NCBI GenBank assembly: GCA_943704525.1
Contig: CALSCQ010002497.1
Location: forward strand, 1 to 36,284
Direction: 5' to 3'
From: Pigoraptor vietnamica
Lineage: Eukaryota; Opisthokonta; Filasterea
DNA: 36,284 nt
The position numbers and the translations under genes were made by a program. Below, one piece after another: positions 22,279 to 33,149 of this stretch. The notes under the pieces were generated by a model, which had not been told where the DNA came from, did not search any database, and saw only the letters and a program-made list of their open reading frames with translations. Position 1 is the first letter of the stretch, and every line of letters begins with the position of its first letter.

Positions 22279-24822
22279 ATGGCGGAGGCAACGGCGTCGA
22301 CTGCGGCGGGGACGGCGGCGGCGGGGTTGACGGCGATGGCCCAACGGCCGCTCTCGCTGAAGAGCCCACTGCTCGAGCGGCTCGCCACCGTAACAATCGA
22401 CGACCCCTTCGACCTGTACGGCGGCGTGGACGGCGCGATGGAAGACGCCAGCGCGGAGAAAGCGGCCCTGCCGGACGTCGAAGTGCGCGGGCCGCTGGTG
22501 TCGGAGTCGTTTGACGGTTACCAGCGGAGCAACGCGCACTTTCCGCTCAAGGAGGAGCACGAGCTCCGCCGCGACGAGATCTCGTGGCGCCGCGAGGTGT
22601 ACCGCGCGCACATGGGCGAGGAGACGGACTACCGGCGCGTGAACATTGGGGAACTCGCGGAGGTGCAGGAGATTTCCGAGGAGACGCGGCAAATCACGGC
22701 GCTGCTCGTGCAGGCCATGGGGCTGCGGCGCCGGTACATGGCCCAGAGCATGCAGGGGTTCCCGGAAAGCGCCGCCTCCGCGATCGACAAGGCGAATTTC
22801 GAGCGTCTTGTGCGGCGCAAGTCGTGCGTGCGTGACAACATGGAGCCGGACATTTCGCATGAGCGGCGCCCGCCGTTTCGCCCGTTCGACGTCGAAGTGC
22901 CCGGGCACAGCGGGCAAGTGATGGAGATGGTGGATGGCGTCATGCACGTGTACGTGAACGAGCAGGCCCGCGAGCGCAAGGAGCGACTGTTCGACTTTCC
23001 GTCGCTGCGTACATACTACCGCGACCTCAAGTTTATGCTCGAGTTGACTGTGGACGGGCCGAGGTGTGTACCTGCCGACCTCCTTTGTTTTCGATTCGCG
23101 AATGAATCGCGTACCTGACACCCGGCACACACACTTGCACGCACGCAGCAAGTCGTTTGCGTTCCGCCGGCTGCGCTTCCTCGAGGCCAAGTTTAACCTG
23201 CACGTGCTGCTCAACGAGATGGAGGAACTTGCGGCGCAGAAGGCCGTGCCGCACCGCGACTTCTACAACGTGCGCAAGGTGGACACGCACGTGCACCACT
23301 CGTCGTGCATGAACCAGAAGCACCTCCTGCGGTTCATCAAGAAGACGCTCAAGACGAGTGGCGACGAGGTCGTCATCTTCCGCGACGGCAAGTACCTCAC
23401 GCTGCAGCAGGTCTTCGACTCGCTCAAGCTCACGGCGTACGACCTCAGCGTCGACACGCTGGACATGCACGCCGACCGCAACACGTTCCACCGGTTCGAC
23501 AAGTTCAATCTCAAGTACAACCCCGTCGGTGAGAGCCGCCTGCGCGAGATTTTCCTCAAGACGGACAACCACATCAAGGGCAAGTACCTCGCGCGGCTCA
23601 CGCGGGAGGTGTTTGCCGACCTTGAGGAGAGCAAGTACCAGCACGCAGAGCCCCGCATTTCGATCTACGGCCGCAAGCGGGGCGAGTGGGACGCGCTGGC
23701 CGAGTGGATGGTCACGAACGAGATGTACTCGGAAAACATCCGCTGGCTCGTTCAGGTGCCCCGCCTCTAGTGAGTGCCATGCACTCTCTGGGCTGCACTG
23801 AGAGGGACCTGCATTGCGCCGTCTTCTGCGCTGTCGTGCTCGTTTGAAGTGCATTTAACTAACGCGTGGGCTTGTGTCGCGCCCGCAGCTCCGTCTTCCG
23901 CGAGGCGAACCACGTGACGTGCTTCCAGGACGTGATCGACAACATTTTCCTTCCGCTGTTCGAGGCGACGCTCGACCCGAGCAGCCACCCCAACCTCCAC
24001 AAGGCCCTCCAGCAGATTATTGGCTTTGACAGCGTGGACGACGAGAGCAAGCCCGAGGTCCGCATCCACCTCAAGTACCCCTCCCCGCGCGACTGGACCG
24101 AGGACAAGAACCCGCCCTACTCGTACTACATCTACTACATGTACGCCAACATCACTGTGCTCAACCAGATGCGCCGCGCGCGCGGGATGAACACGTTTGC
24201 GCTGCGGCCGCACTCTGGCGAGGCCGGCCCTGTGGACCACCTCGCGGCGGCGTTCCTCACGTCGCAGTCGATCAGCCACGGCATTCTGCTGCGCAAGGTG
24301 CCGGTGCTGCAGTACCTGTACTACCTGACGCAGATCGGGATCGCGATGAGCCCGCTCAGCAACCACTCGCTGTTCCTCAACTTCCAGCGGAACCCCATGC
24401 CGGAGTACTTTGCGCGCGGGCTCAACGTGTCGCTCTCGACCGACGACCCCCTCATGTTCCACGTGACTAAGGAGCCCCTTATCGAGGAGTACAGCATTGC
24501 CTCGCAGGTGAATTCGGTCGCGCAATGCGGACATATGTCGCCAACATTTATTTTATGCGCGCCAGCTGATCACGGCCGTTTTGTGTGTGTGCAGGTGTGG
24601 AAACTTTCGGCGTGCGACATGTGCGAGCTTGCGATGAACAGCGTCCGCCAGAGCGGCTTTGAGGACGAGGTGAAGCGGCGGTGGCTCGGGCGCAACTACG
24701 ACAAGGAGGGGCCCGAGGGCAACGATATTCGCCGCACGAACGTGCCGAACATCCGCGTCGCCTACCGCTACGAGACGCTCCTCGACGAGCTTGCGGTGGT
24801 AACGGGTCTCAAGCCCTCGTAG
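22279..24822 (+). CDS. AMPD2: AMP deaminase
   Basis: AMP deaminase hydrolyses AMP to IMP and ammonia in the purine nucleotide cycle and is a zinc enzyme of the adenosine-deaminase superfamily. Exons: 22279-23063, 23149-23769, 23889-24507, 24595-24822 (750 aa); all junctions keep frame. Seen: the zinc motif [56 protein letters not shown], the second zinc His in [10 protein letters not shown], and the catalytic and metal Asp in [17 protein letters not shown]. The C-terminus is [15 protein letters not shown]. The N-terminal 250 residues are divergent, as usual for the family, and show no membrane anchor. The gene symbol follows the closest remembered homologue; the paralogue is not resolved. Confidence 0.96.
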
Positions 24823-25156
24823 GAGTAAAAGCGCGGCTTGTCACAATCAACTCGGGTGCAGTCACATGCCGCTGTTTGGCGCGCTTTTCCGGCGCAACAC
24901 TCCCGCGCTCATGTCGAAGCTTGTGCCGTCCTGCGTGGCGTGTACGAGTGCATCGAGATGTGAGCAATGGCCGCAACCATAAGGAGCAACATAGAGTCTC
25001 TCTCTCTCTCGCTCTCTCTCTCTCACACACACACACATACCCACACACACACTCTCCCCCTCCCCCCTCCCTTCTCCCCCAACCACACACTCACACGCAC
25101 ACACACATATTTACGCGTGCACACACAACCCTGCACACAAAATGCAAACACGTAGT
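24823..25156. repeat. Convergent intergenic region with CT/CA simple repeats
   Basis: 334 bp between the converging AMP deaminase and biotin-ligase genes. From about 24996 to 25037 there is a (CT)n tract with one interruption running into (CA)n. It is followed by pyrimidine-only and CA-rich sequence to about 25110. No gene is visible. Confidence 0.85.
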
Positions 25157-26166
25157 TCACGCAGGGACTGCACCAACCGGGTGCAGCTCGGCGACTTGAT
25201 CCCCAATCGCGGCAAGCAAGTGGCCCTCGTCCGACAGTCCCGTCACGACCGCCGCGGTGCCATCCGTGAGCGTCACGTGCTGGCCTGTATGCAGCCAGTG
25301 CGACGTGTATGCGTCGCGCAAGCTGTGCCCAAAGCCCTCGTCACCAAGCGTGCGCAGGAGCGACGCGAACCGCGCAAGCATGCGGCACAGTACCCCCTCG
25401 CGCGTATGCGGCGCAGTCGACGGGTGCAGTGCGTCAAGGCACGTCGTCGGCTCGGCGTTTGACACGTTGAGGCCTATACCGACGGTGACCACATAGCCGC
25501 CGCGCACCGGGTCGTAGCGGCTGCAGCATAGGATGCCGGCGACCTTGTGGCAGCCGGCGTACACGTCATTCGGCCACTTGAGGCGCAGCGGTGCCGCGTG
25601 CCAGTCGGCCTCGGTCGCACCATCGCGCACACCGAGCACAACCGCAAGTGCGGCAACGTATTGCACGGTCACGAGATGCGCCGGATCGACGAGCGCGGCC
25701 GTGAAGGACACGCAGAGGCACCCCATCGGCGACGTCCTGCGCACGGGGCGTCGCGACAATCAGACCGACTCCCATGCACGCACACCTCACACACTGCCAC
25801 GCACCACACGTTGCCGCCGCGGCCCACACCGCGGTCCTGCTGGGTTGCGACGCAGACGGTGCCCACGGGCGCAATGGGGAGGGCGTCGGTGAGGATGCGC
25901 TGGGTCGAAGGGAGCAGCCGGCCGAACAGCACGGCACGCCAGAGGCCGCCGTCCACGAGTGCAGTGTACAGCGCAGCGCCGTCCACACACGCCCGCTGCG
26001 CCGCCAAGGCGTAGGCAGCCGGGGCACCGGGGCTGCGGGGCGGGGGTAGGCGGACGACAGCCACGCCGAAGGGGCGCGCGGCGGCCTCCCAGGCGTCCCA
26101 GGCGTCCCCAGCGGGCGCTTCACCCGCCACATACAATACGCGCTCTGCGTTGCCGCTGCTCTCCAT
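25157..26166 (-). CDS. HLCS: Biotin-[acetyl-CoA-carboxylase] ligase / holocarboxylase synthetase
   Basis: This enzyme activates biotin with ATP and attaches it to a lysine of biotin-dependent carboxylases. Exons on the - strand: 26166-25805 and 25736-25157 (313 aa), joined TG|GTGCGT...GCAG|G to give the conserved GVGRGGNVWTSPMGCLCVSF. Further motifs are LVTVQYVAALAV, the signature LKWPNDVYAGCHKVAGILC, and VVTVGIGLNVSN. The C-terminal SH3-like domain includes GQHVTLTDGTAAVVTGLSDE. It lacks the long N-terminal extension of the animal enzyme. It is divergent from SENP8, with 184 bp between start codons. Confidence 0.95.
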
Positions 26167-26350
26167 TTACTCTTTGTCGCTCCCTTGTGCTTGACTGCGT
26201 TATTGCGCTTCAAGTAACGAGGTGCCAGACAGCCGTGTGCTCCACTTCGTCGCCGGATCAGTGTGACTCACTACCAGCGGCGCTGAACACTTGAATTCCG
26301 ACCCAGGTGCCCAACTGTCGTCTCGTCAGTGGCCGTTCGCCCTTGGTGCG

Positions 26351-27325
26351 ATGTCGCGCAAAGTGCTCAGCTATGGGGACAGTTTGCTGTGCGAGGAGGA
26401 CGTGGCGCTGCTGGAGGACGGCCGCTGGCTGAACGGCACGCTGATTGCCTTCTATTACGAGTGGGTTTTTCGCTTGCGGCGGTGCGCTTGTGGCCGTACT
26501 AACGTTCGAGTTGTTGTTGGCAGATATTTGAGCAACGAGGTAGCGCCAAAGGACGCGCTGCTTGTGGGGCCCGAAGTTGCCTTCTTCCTTGCTCACTGTC
26601 AAGGTGTGCGAGTTCGACCGGTTGCTTCTGCATGCCTGCGTGCGTGTTCGTGGTGCGTGCAGCTCGGAGGCCAGTTTACATGCCCTCTTGACTTTCCCAG
26701 ACGCCTCAGAGGCCGAGGACACCCTGAGGTCATTAGACGCCTGCAATCGCACAACTATCTTTGTGCCTGTCAACGACAATGCGGACGTGGATTCGGCTGG
26801 AGGCTCCCACTGGTGAGTGTCGTGTAGTGTGTGCGTATGTTGGGTGGGACTAATGGGTACATTTATTTATCGCTGCCATAAGGAGCCTCCTAGTTTTTGA
26901 TAGGGGCGCGCGCTTGTGGAGCCACTACGACTCGATGGGGCAGAGCAACGAGCGGACAGCGCGGCGGTTCGCTGCGCACTTCTCAAAACTTCTCGGCGGT
27001 GAGCGCGGCGTTCAGTTTCTCTTCCTTCATTGCGAGTCGGAGATTTCTCACCAAGCGGACAGTTGATGCGCAGTTTGTGGCGGCGCCGTGTCCTCAGCAG
27101 CAAAACGGTGGGTGCAGCCGACCTCCATGCCTTGCAACAGAGCAACTAACGCGCGCCAGTGCAGGCTGCGACTGCGGCGTGTGGCTTCTCTGCGTCACCG
27201 ATGTGCTCTGCAGGAAGGGCCCAAAGTACGACGCAAACCTCCAGAGCGCCCTCTCCACAAAGTCAGCGTCAGACCTGCGCGAGCGTCTGCGGAGCCTTGT
27301 GGGCACACTTGCAGCCAACCAATAA
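26351..27325 (+). CDS. SENP8: SENP8 / NEDP1 / DEN1, NEDD8-specific cysteine protease (C48)
   Basis: A Ulp1-fold protease that processes NEDD8 and removes it from non-cullin substrates. Exons: 26351-26460, 26524-26603, 26701-26812, 26883-26998, 27063-27107, 27165-27325 (207 aa; human 212); all phases agree. Seen: VLSYGDSLLCEEDVALLEDG and WLNGTLIAFYYEYLSNEV (human WLNDHIIGFAFEYFAN). The catalytic triad is His100 in GGSHWSLLVF, Asp117 in WSHYDSMGQSN and Cys158 in GCDCGVWLLC, with the oxyanion Gln in CPQQQN. The exon 5 acceptor was chosen because only CGGACAG|TT keeps the frame into the Gln motif. The TAA stop overlaps an AATAAA. Confidence 0.93.
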
Positions 27326-27326
27326 A
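27321..27326 (+). promoter_or_regulatory. AATAAA overlapping the SENP8 stop codon
   Basis: The hexamer AATAAA at 27321-27326 contains the TAA stop (27323-27325) of SENP8. If it is used as a polyadenylation signal, the 3' UTR would be only about 10-30 nt. A less canonical AGTAAAG lies further down near 27564. Confidence 0.45.
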
Positions 27327-27623
27327 GCTCAAAAGAGGATCCTGCGTCGATGAGGTCGAGACGTCAGCGACTGACGAGTCGAGTTCCACTGCGCGCACAG
27401 TGGAACTCACCAGCACACGTTCAAGTGGCGGCGCTGAAGTATCATCTGCAATGACATTCTCAGCGGTCAGCGATGGCATTTCACGCGCACGTGAGGAGAA
27501 AGGAAGGCAGTGACCTCATCGATCTTGGTGGTTGGATCGTCAGACAGCAGTCAGACAGTAGCAGTAAAGTTTTAATCACAGGCACAGCGTGCAGGAACGG
27601 AAAGCCAATTCGCGACACCCACC
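27327..27623. other. Convergent intergenic region, SENP8 / OVCA2
   Basis: About 297 bp between converging genes. No gene, repeat or strong signal is visible apart from AGTAAAG near 27564 on the + strand. Confidence 0.5.
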
Positions 27624-28334
27624 TCACGAAGCCGCGAAGCGACGCATGAAAGCGGCCACAGCCTTCTTGTCCTCGGAGCGGAATGGGACTAGGTGCCCGC
27701 CCTCGTGCTGCCGCAGCTCCGCCGTCGCAAAGCACGCAGCCAGCGCTTCGCTCTCGGCGGGCGGCACGAGTTGGTCCGCAGCGCCGTAGAAATGAAGACT
27801 GGGCATGTTGAACCCGCGGGGCACGTAGCGCGACGCGTGCGCAGCAGCTCGCGTACGGAAGCCGGCACACAGCACCACAAAGCGAATGCTGCGCAGCGGC
27901 GCCACAGCGTCGTCGCCCTCCTCGAGCGCAGCGCACAACAGCGAACACAACGAAGCACCCTGACTGAACGCAAGCACACCGTCAAACGGTCCGTCCGCGC
28001 GCGCCGTGTCCGCCAGCAGTGCAAGGGACGCTCGGGCGCCGGACACAATGTCAGCCTCCGCCGGAGAGGGCCACCACGCACACCACTCCCGGGACGCACT
28101 CGTAGCACTCCTCTCCTCAACAGGCGAGCCACTCTCGCTCGTGATGCGCTCACAATCGCCCTCGTCTACACTACGGGCAGGCGGCTCCACCGCGTATGGA
28201 CCAGAGACGAACACAAAATCAGCAATGCCCTTGCAAGCGCGCCTGAGAGACCCAGTCCGCTCACGAAAGTATGCCGCCGATTGCGTCTTGCCGTGTAAAC
28301 AAAGGACACGGAGGCGGCGCGGAACGGACGCCAT
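27624..28334 (-). CDS. OVCA2: OVCA2/FSH1-family serine hydrolase
   Basis: A small alpha/beta hydrolase of the FSH1 family (human OVCA2, yeast Fsh1), reported as an esterase; its physiological substrate is not established. It is a single exon of 236 aa, close to human OVCA2 (227). Seen: LRVLCLHGKTQSAAYFRERT (human LRVLCLAGFRQSERGFREKT), and the nucleophile Ser124 in DGVLAFSQGASL (human DGLLGFSQGAAL). It also has Asp187 in LHFYGAADQLVP and His214 in HEGGHLVPF, which complete the triad. The intronless structure is unusual for this window but fits a small gene. It lies upstream of and in the same orientation as no other protein gene; a tRNA gene sits 101 bp before its start. Confidence 0.93.
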   Translation of the reverse strand: MASVPRRLRVLCLHGKTQSAAYFRERTGSLRRACKGIADFVFVSGPYAVEPPARSVDEGDCERITSESGSPVEERSATSASREWCAWWPSPAEADIVSGARASLALLADTARADGPFDGVLAFSQGASLCSLLCAALEEGDDAVAPLRSIRFVVLCAGFRTRAAAHASRYVPRGFNMPSLHFYGAADQLVPPAESEALAACFATAELRQHEGGHLVPFRSEDKKAVAAFMRRFAAS

Positions 28335-28421
28335 TTCAGTGCAACTTCATTGAGTGGGCGTGCAACGGCGAAAAAAGGCTCCGATCACGGCCACGTGCGT
28401 TCAACATTGGCTGTCAGAGTC

Positions 28422-28428
28422 AAAAAAA
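28422..28428 (-). terminator. Pol III T7 terminator of tRNA-Gln
   Basis: Seven Ts on the - strand (AAAAAAA on +), 7 nt past the 3' end of the tRNA gene. This is the normal RNA polymerase III stop signal. Confidence 0.85.
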
Positions 28429-28435
28429 GTGTGAT

Positions 28436-28505
28436 GGTCTCGCTGAGAATCGAACTCAGATTACAGGATTCAGAGTCCTGGGTGCTACCATTACACCACG
28501 AAACC
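28436..28505 (-). tRNA. tRNA-Gln (anticodon CUG)
   Basis: A 70-nt intronless tRNA. Acceptor stem GGTTTCG/CGAGACC has one G-U pair. The D arm is GTGT-AATGGTA-GCAC. The anticodon arm is CAGGA-CTCTGAA-TCCTG, giving anticodon CUG, and the T arm is CTGAG-TTCGATT-CTCAG. It closely follows the eukaryotic tRNA-Gln pattern. The D loop is 7 nt, one shorter than the human counterpart. A-box and B-box sequences are intact and CCA is not encoded. Confidence 0.95.
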
Positions 28506-29006
28506 CACAATCGACGTAATAGGGGTTGATTTCCCTTATGTAGTAATTTCACATGGTGACGCATTTTCAGTGGCAAATGACGTGGAATGACCGCGATGAC
28601 GTGGTGCCACGCACGCATCACACAACCCCAACCCGGTGCAATTATTTTCCGCCTCCGCTCCATAGTCAACCGATACTATGCGCCGTTATTATTCGCGCGC
28701 TCATCGGCCAATCGCGCCCTCCTGTTCCACTATGGCGTGTGTATGGGACACACACACACACGCACACGCACGCTCGGAAACACGCACGCTCGCTTGCGAA
28801 ACGCTGGCCGTTCACGCCCCCCCCCACCACACTCCCAACAAAACGTCCTCCTGTGGGCTCTCGAAATTTTCCGCAACCGCCGCGCCCATGCGCGAGCGTT
28901 AATTTCCACGACAGAGACGCAGAATCGTCAGCTGATGAGCGGAGAACGTGGTGAACGGGCATGACGGTGGACGTCGCGCTGCGCCGACGGGGCGTCGTTG
29001 GCGGAA
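28506..29006. other. Intergenic region, tRNA-Gln / PEHE-domain gene
   Basis: About 500 bp with a short CA-rich stretch (about 28749-28775) and a run of Cs near 28819. It presumably holds the promoter of the PEHE gene. No coding sequence is supported. Confidence 0.5.
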
Positions 29007-31384
29007 ATGCCGGCGCATGAAATTGTACGAGTGGACTGCTGCGTCGCGGGCGCGGGGGTCGCACCCGGCGCCGCGCACCTCTGCAAGCAGGGGCTTGGCG
29101 CGGCGTTTGAGCGCGTCTGCACCGACGACGAGGGCGTTGGTAAGGATGCCGCGCGCGACGAGGATGGCGGCGCAACTTCGTCGCCCGCCAATTCGCACGA
29201 AGTGCCAAGCGTGACAGATTCGGGCAGCTATAGCGATCTCGAGACGGAGGAGCGTCCCATGGCGTGCGCGGACGACGCGGTGGCTCCCACCGTGGCGGAA
29301 GCAACGGTTTCGGCCACACCAGAGGCGCCCTTTGATGTTGAAACCGAGTTGGATGCGGCACGTGCGCAGCAGTGTGACCTTGAGCGACGCTGTGACGTGC
29401 TGCTCAATGCGCTGCGGCGGCACGAAAGCCGACTCATTCGCGACGAGCTCGACTTGGCCATCCGCGGACCTACGGCTGAGCTGGACTCTGCGGACGTGTT
29501 TGGATTCGACAGCGAGACGCTCGCACTGTGCGAAAATTCCGTGTCATTGTTGGATGTGGGCGACTTGTTTGGCCGTGGGCGTGGCGACGGAGCTGCGAAC
29601 GGAGCCGCGAACGGACAAGACGCGGGTTCGCGAAAGCAGGACGGTGAGGCGAGAAGCCAACGGCATGGCGGATCGTCTGCAAGTGCGCTGTTGCAGCTGT
29701 CGCCTCGCGAACGCGCTGGCGTGATCCATCAGCTGGGAGCGCGCGCGGAGCGTCTCGAGGCCGTGCTGGACGCCGACGCAACGGACGTCGATGACGAGGA
29801 TGCCCCCGGACTGGAGGACGACCCGGACATGCCGCTGCTGTCGGAGGCGAGGTGTGTTTTCATTTGTGTTTTCATTTGTGAATGTGCTCGTTTGTCCTGC
29901 GTCTGATTGCGTGTGTGCGTTTTCTCCGAGTTGAATGGAGTTGTGACTGAGTGTTTCCTTTCTCGCAGCAATCGCTTTGACGCGACGAGGAGGCTTGCGC
30001 ACGGGCGACTCTCTTGGCTGGACATGCGTCTCCGCGCGCTTGTCGGCGAAATGGAGCACTGTGGGCCGCTGTGTGGGCAGCCGGTGGCGGTCACAGTGGG
30101 CGAGGCCGAGGGCGCCACGTGCGCGCGCACGAGGGGCGCAGATGCTGCGTACCGCGCAGCGCTTGTCCGCTCCATGGCCATGCCCCCCCGGGCTCGGAAT
30201 CCGCTGGCGGTGTTTGCGGACCCCGCACACAGGCGCATTGCGTGCGTGGATCCCGCGTTCCATCCGATTTTGTCGAGGACTGGAGGTGGGTTTCAGTCTG
30301 AGTGTTCGTTCGTTCGTTGTGTACCGGCGCAGAAAGCTTACGTTATGACGCGCACAGATATCCCGATTGACGTTAGTGTAAACGTGGCACTGGACACGCT
30401 CGCGGCGCGCCCCCTCGGAAAAGGTCTGCGGCTGCCGCGCGAGAAGAAGAAGAAGTTGCGCCGCGCGCGGCGAGGCGTGTGCGACAGCGACGAAGAGGGC
30501 GGTTTCGTGAAGGGCCGCAAGCGTTCACTCAACAACTCGTCGTCGGGCTCACTGAAGCGGCCGCGGTCCGAGCCGGCGTCCCTCGGCGCGTCGCACAATG
30601 GGCTGGGGTCGTCGCTGAATTCGTCGACCAAGAAGCGCAAGGAACACAGCGCGTGGGACTTTGATAACATTGTCATTCCCACGTCGATGGCGGCATCCGC
30701 GCGGATTGAGGTGATCCAGTACAAGGAAATTATCACGCCCGAGTGGCGCAGTCGCGTGGAGGCGCAGGCCGAGCCGATGGAGCTGGAGGAGGTGGGTGTC
30801 TGAGTGATGCGTGGCCTTTGCTCAGAGCGACCCATGTCTGCCAATGCGTGCATGGGCCATCTAACGCGCGTCGTGTGCGTCTTGTGCAGGAGAACGTTTC
30901 CGACGAGGCCTTCGCGCGCCGCCACCACCCGCAGGAGCTCCTGGAGAAGGCGCGGTATGCGGCCTTTGTGGCGTCTGGGCGGCACGGTGCACAGGCCGGC
31001 GCGCGCGCTCCTGTGACCAAGCCGGAGGCGGCCGAAGGGACGCCTACGGCTGAGCGCGCCTTTGCAACCCCGCTCGAAACGCCGAATCCAACTCCCTACA
31101 AGCGCCGGCGCTCGGTGGCCTTGGCCGTGCCGGGCACCCCGGTGACCCCCGTGGGCGTTGCGGGGGCTGCCACGCCGGCAGTGGTTGCACCGCCGCTTGT
31201 CATGCGGCGCGATGCCCCGTGCGGATATCCGCCGCGCCGCTTTCCGATGACGGAGCGTGAGTTTGAGCGCTATTCGGCGGAAGGGGACGAGAGTGCGCGT
31301 CGCCGTGCGCGTCTGTCCGGCGAGCACGCTGAGGACGCCTCGCACGAAGGGCGCCACATTGTCGTTCTGCGTGTCGCGAAGTAA
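29007..31384 (+). CDS. PEHE-domain protein, KANSL1/MSL1-like (MOF-associated)
   Basis: This is probably the scaffold that links the MOF/KAT8 acetyltransferase to the NSL or MSL chromatin complex through the PEHE domain. Exons: 29007-29851, 29969-30285, 30337-30791, 30890-31384 (703 aa). Seen: an acidic low-complexity N-terminus with a helical segment rich in Glu and Arg near ARAQQCDLERRCDVLLNALR, RLSWLDMRLRALVGEMEHCG (cf. the KANSL1 segment before PEHE), a basic region (REKKKKLRRARR), and the PEHE start near residue 494. The PEHE start, WDFDNIVIPTSMAAS followed by IEVIQYKEIITPEWR, is close to the family signature NxVIPxSxAAxxRxExLxYKEIxTPxWR. The C-terminus has ARRHHPQELLEKARYAAFV. The exon 3 acceptor (GAAAG at 30336) is the weakest junction. 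KANSL1 versus MSL1 is not settled; NSL is favoured by the overall layout. Confidence 0.82.
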
Positions 31385-31550
31385 TTTAGCAGACCGTTCT
31401 TTGGTTACCGGCGCGTTGAGCGTGCATTTTGCCCATTGGGGGCTTTCGAGTTGCGTGCGCGTGTGTCTGTGCGTGCGGCGTGCGGCGGCGTCGATCGGTT
31501 GCTCGCGTGGCGTATTTGCAGTGTACAGTACAAATGTCAGTCCCGTCAAT

Positions 31551-32626
31551 TCATTTGCGTGCGGCGTCAATCAGCCTGTCAACCTCGTCGCGCACGACGC
31601 GCAGCCTGGCGCGGTCTCGTGCCACAATGTTCAGCAGCGCAAAGATCGCAGTGAGCGCGTGGTCCTGCGTTGCGAGCAACAACATGTGAACCCGCTGCCT
31701 CGACAACGAAACAACGAAACAGCCTCCAGTTTTCCTGCGGGTGCTTACCGCATTGTCGTCGTCATTCATGCTGTACGCGGCCGATTGCACGGCCGACTGA
31801 GGCGCTGCACTCGCGGCGGCCGGCGCAATTGCGGGCGCCAGTTCGATGGGCGGAGGTCGCACAGGCACAACGCCGTCACTGCCCGCCGCTTGCCGTGCCG
31901 GCGGCCCAGAGTCCATCGCCAGCTCCTCAACTGCATACAAGAGGCATTCAGAACGCAAGACAACATGACGACAGAACAGTGCGCGCTGCAGTCCGCACCG
32001 CTTCCGCTGTCTGACTGCGCATCTTCGGCGTCGTCCTGGGCCGGCTCTGCGGGCTTGCCCTGTGCGAGGGGCAACGGCGGCGCGGGCTCGGCGCGCACCT
32101 CGAGCACTTCTTTTGTGTCGACAGCTGGCAACGACGCACCGGAATGTGAGCCGATACACGCGCTCACAACGAAGCAATGCAGGAGCACGTACATGTGTCG
32201 TCCAGCTGTTTGAGGCCGGGCAGCAGGCGCAGTACAGTGCGCCTGTAGTTTGGGTCGGCGGCGATCGGGTTGTCCTTTAGCCACAGCGTGTGCAGCCCTG
32301 CCAGCCCGCGGAGGTGCTCGACTTCGGCGAAGCTGCTGACTCTGTTTCGCCGCAGATACAGCTCCGTGATGCGCGTGCAGGCGGCCAACGGCGCGAGGCT
32401 CGCGATGTTATTCAGGCTGCGTGTCTCGTGTGAGCCGCAGTTCGCACACGTGCACAAACAAAGCCATACCATTCCCGTACCTCAGCGTGACCTTCTCCAG
32501 GTTCGGCATGAGGCGCACGATGTCGACGCTGTCGATCTCCTTGCCCCAGCAGTTGAGGACGCGGACGTTGCTGAGCTCGCTACCCTTGGTCAGCTGCAGC
32601 ACAAGGTGCTCCGTGAGGGGCGGCAT
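31551..32626 (-). CDS. CFAP410: CFAP410 (C21orf2), ciliary leucine-rich-repeat protein
   Basis: CFAP410 is a ciliogenesis and NEK1-partner protein found at basal bodies. Exons on the - strand: 32626-32481, 32416-32193, 32124-31999, 31930-31749, 31664-31551 (263 aa; human 256). Seen: SELSNVRVLNCWGKEIDSVD (human [20 protein letters not shown]), LAACTRITELYLRRNRVSSF (human LSRCQRLSELYLRRNRIPSL), LHTLWLKDNPIAADPNYRRT, LLPGLKQLDD, an acidic/proline linker, and the conserved C-terminal helix DHALTAIFALLNIV (human NVLTAILLLL). The last exon could instead begin at 31694, which keeps frame and adds ten residues. The start is the first ATG in frame and aligns near the human start. It is divergent from Tollip. 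Confidence 0.9.
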
Positions 32627-32667
32627 CTCAAGCGCGCCCTTGCGAACGCGCGCGATGGAGGGAGCGG

Positions 32668-32712
32668 AATGATAACGTTCAGGCGAGGAAAGACGTAATG
32701 ATATCGTTCAGG
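32668..32712. promoter_or_regulatory. 16-bp direct repeat in CFAP410 promoter
   Basis: AATGATAACGTTCAGG (32668-32683) and AATGATATCGTTCAGG (32697-32712) differ at one base and are offset by 29 bp. They lie 42-86 bp upstream of the CFAP410 start codon. Two well-matched, AT-rich copies this close in GC-rich DNA suggest a factor-binding site. The identity of the factor is unknown. Confidence 0.45.
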
Positions 32713-32734
32713 AGAAGAGCCGGCAACGGTTGTC

Positions 32735-32742
32735 TATAAAAA
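32735..32742 (+). promoter_or_regulatory. TATA-like box
   Basis: TATAAAAA on the + strand, 23 bp beyond the direct repeat and facing Tollip. It is one of very few TATA-like octamers in the window. It could position a start site near 32765-32770. Confidence 0.35.
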
Positions 32743-33085
32743 CTGAGTGATGGTATGTGTCGTGTCATTCAACGTCCGCGTCCGCTGTTTCAGCCGGCGT
32801 CATCAATGCCGAAAAATTTGAACGGCGCGCCCAGCCGGTCTGGCCATTCTCTGTTTCAATGCACGCAGTTCTTTGCGACTTCGTCACAGTCCCGCGTACC
32901 ACACTGCAGGTTCATTGCGCGCGAATACAGCCTCTCCGAGACACTCAGATGGCATCCCAGGAGTCGTCTCAGTATTGTATTCAGTTGGTCCACAATTCCC
33001 CTTTCGAAGTTGTTGATACGTCGAAGGACACGACAGGGACTGTTGCTCACATCGGGAGAGGTACACGGACAGCGTGCCCCCGTCC

Positions 33086-33149
33086 GTGCGCTCGCGTGAA
33101 GGACCGCTGGGTCGAGCGTGCGCTCGCGTGAAGGACTGCTGGGCCGAGC
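33086..33149 (+). repeat. 32-bp tandem duplication
   Basis: Two adjacent copies of a 32-bp unit beginning GTGCGCTCGCGTGAAGGAC (33086-33117 and 33118-33149). They differ at two bases and are followed by a 10-bp partial third copy. It lies in non-coding DNA upstream of Tollip. Confidence 0.9.
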
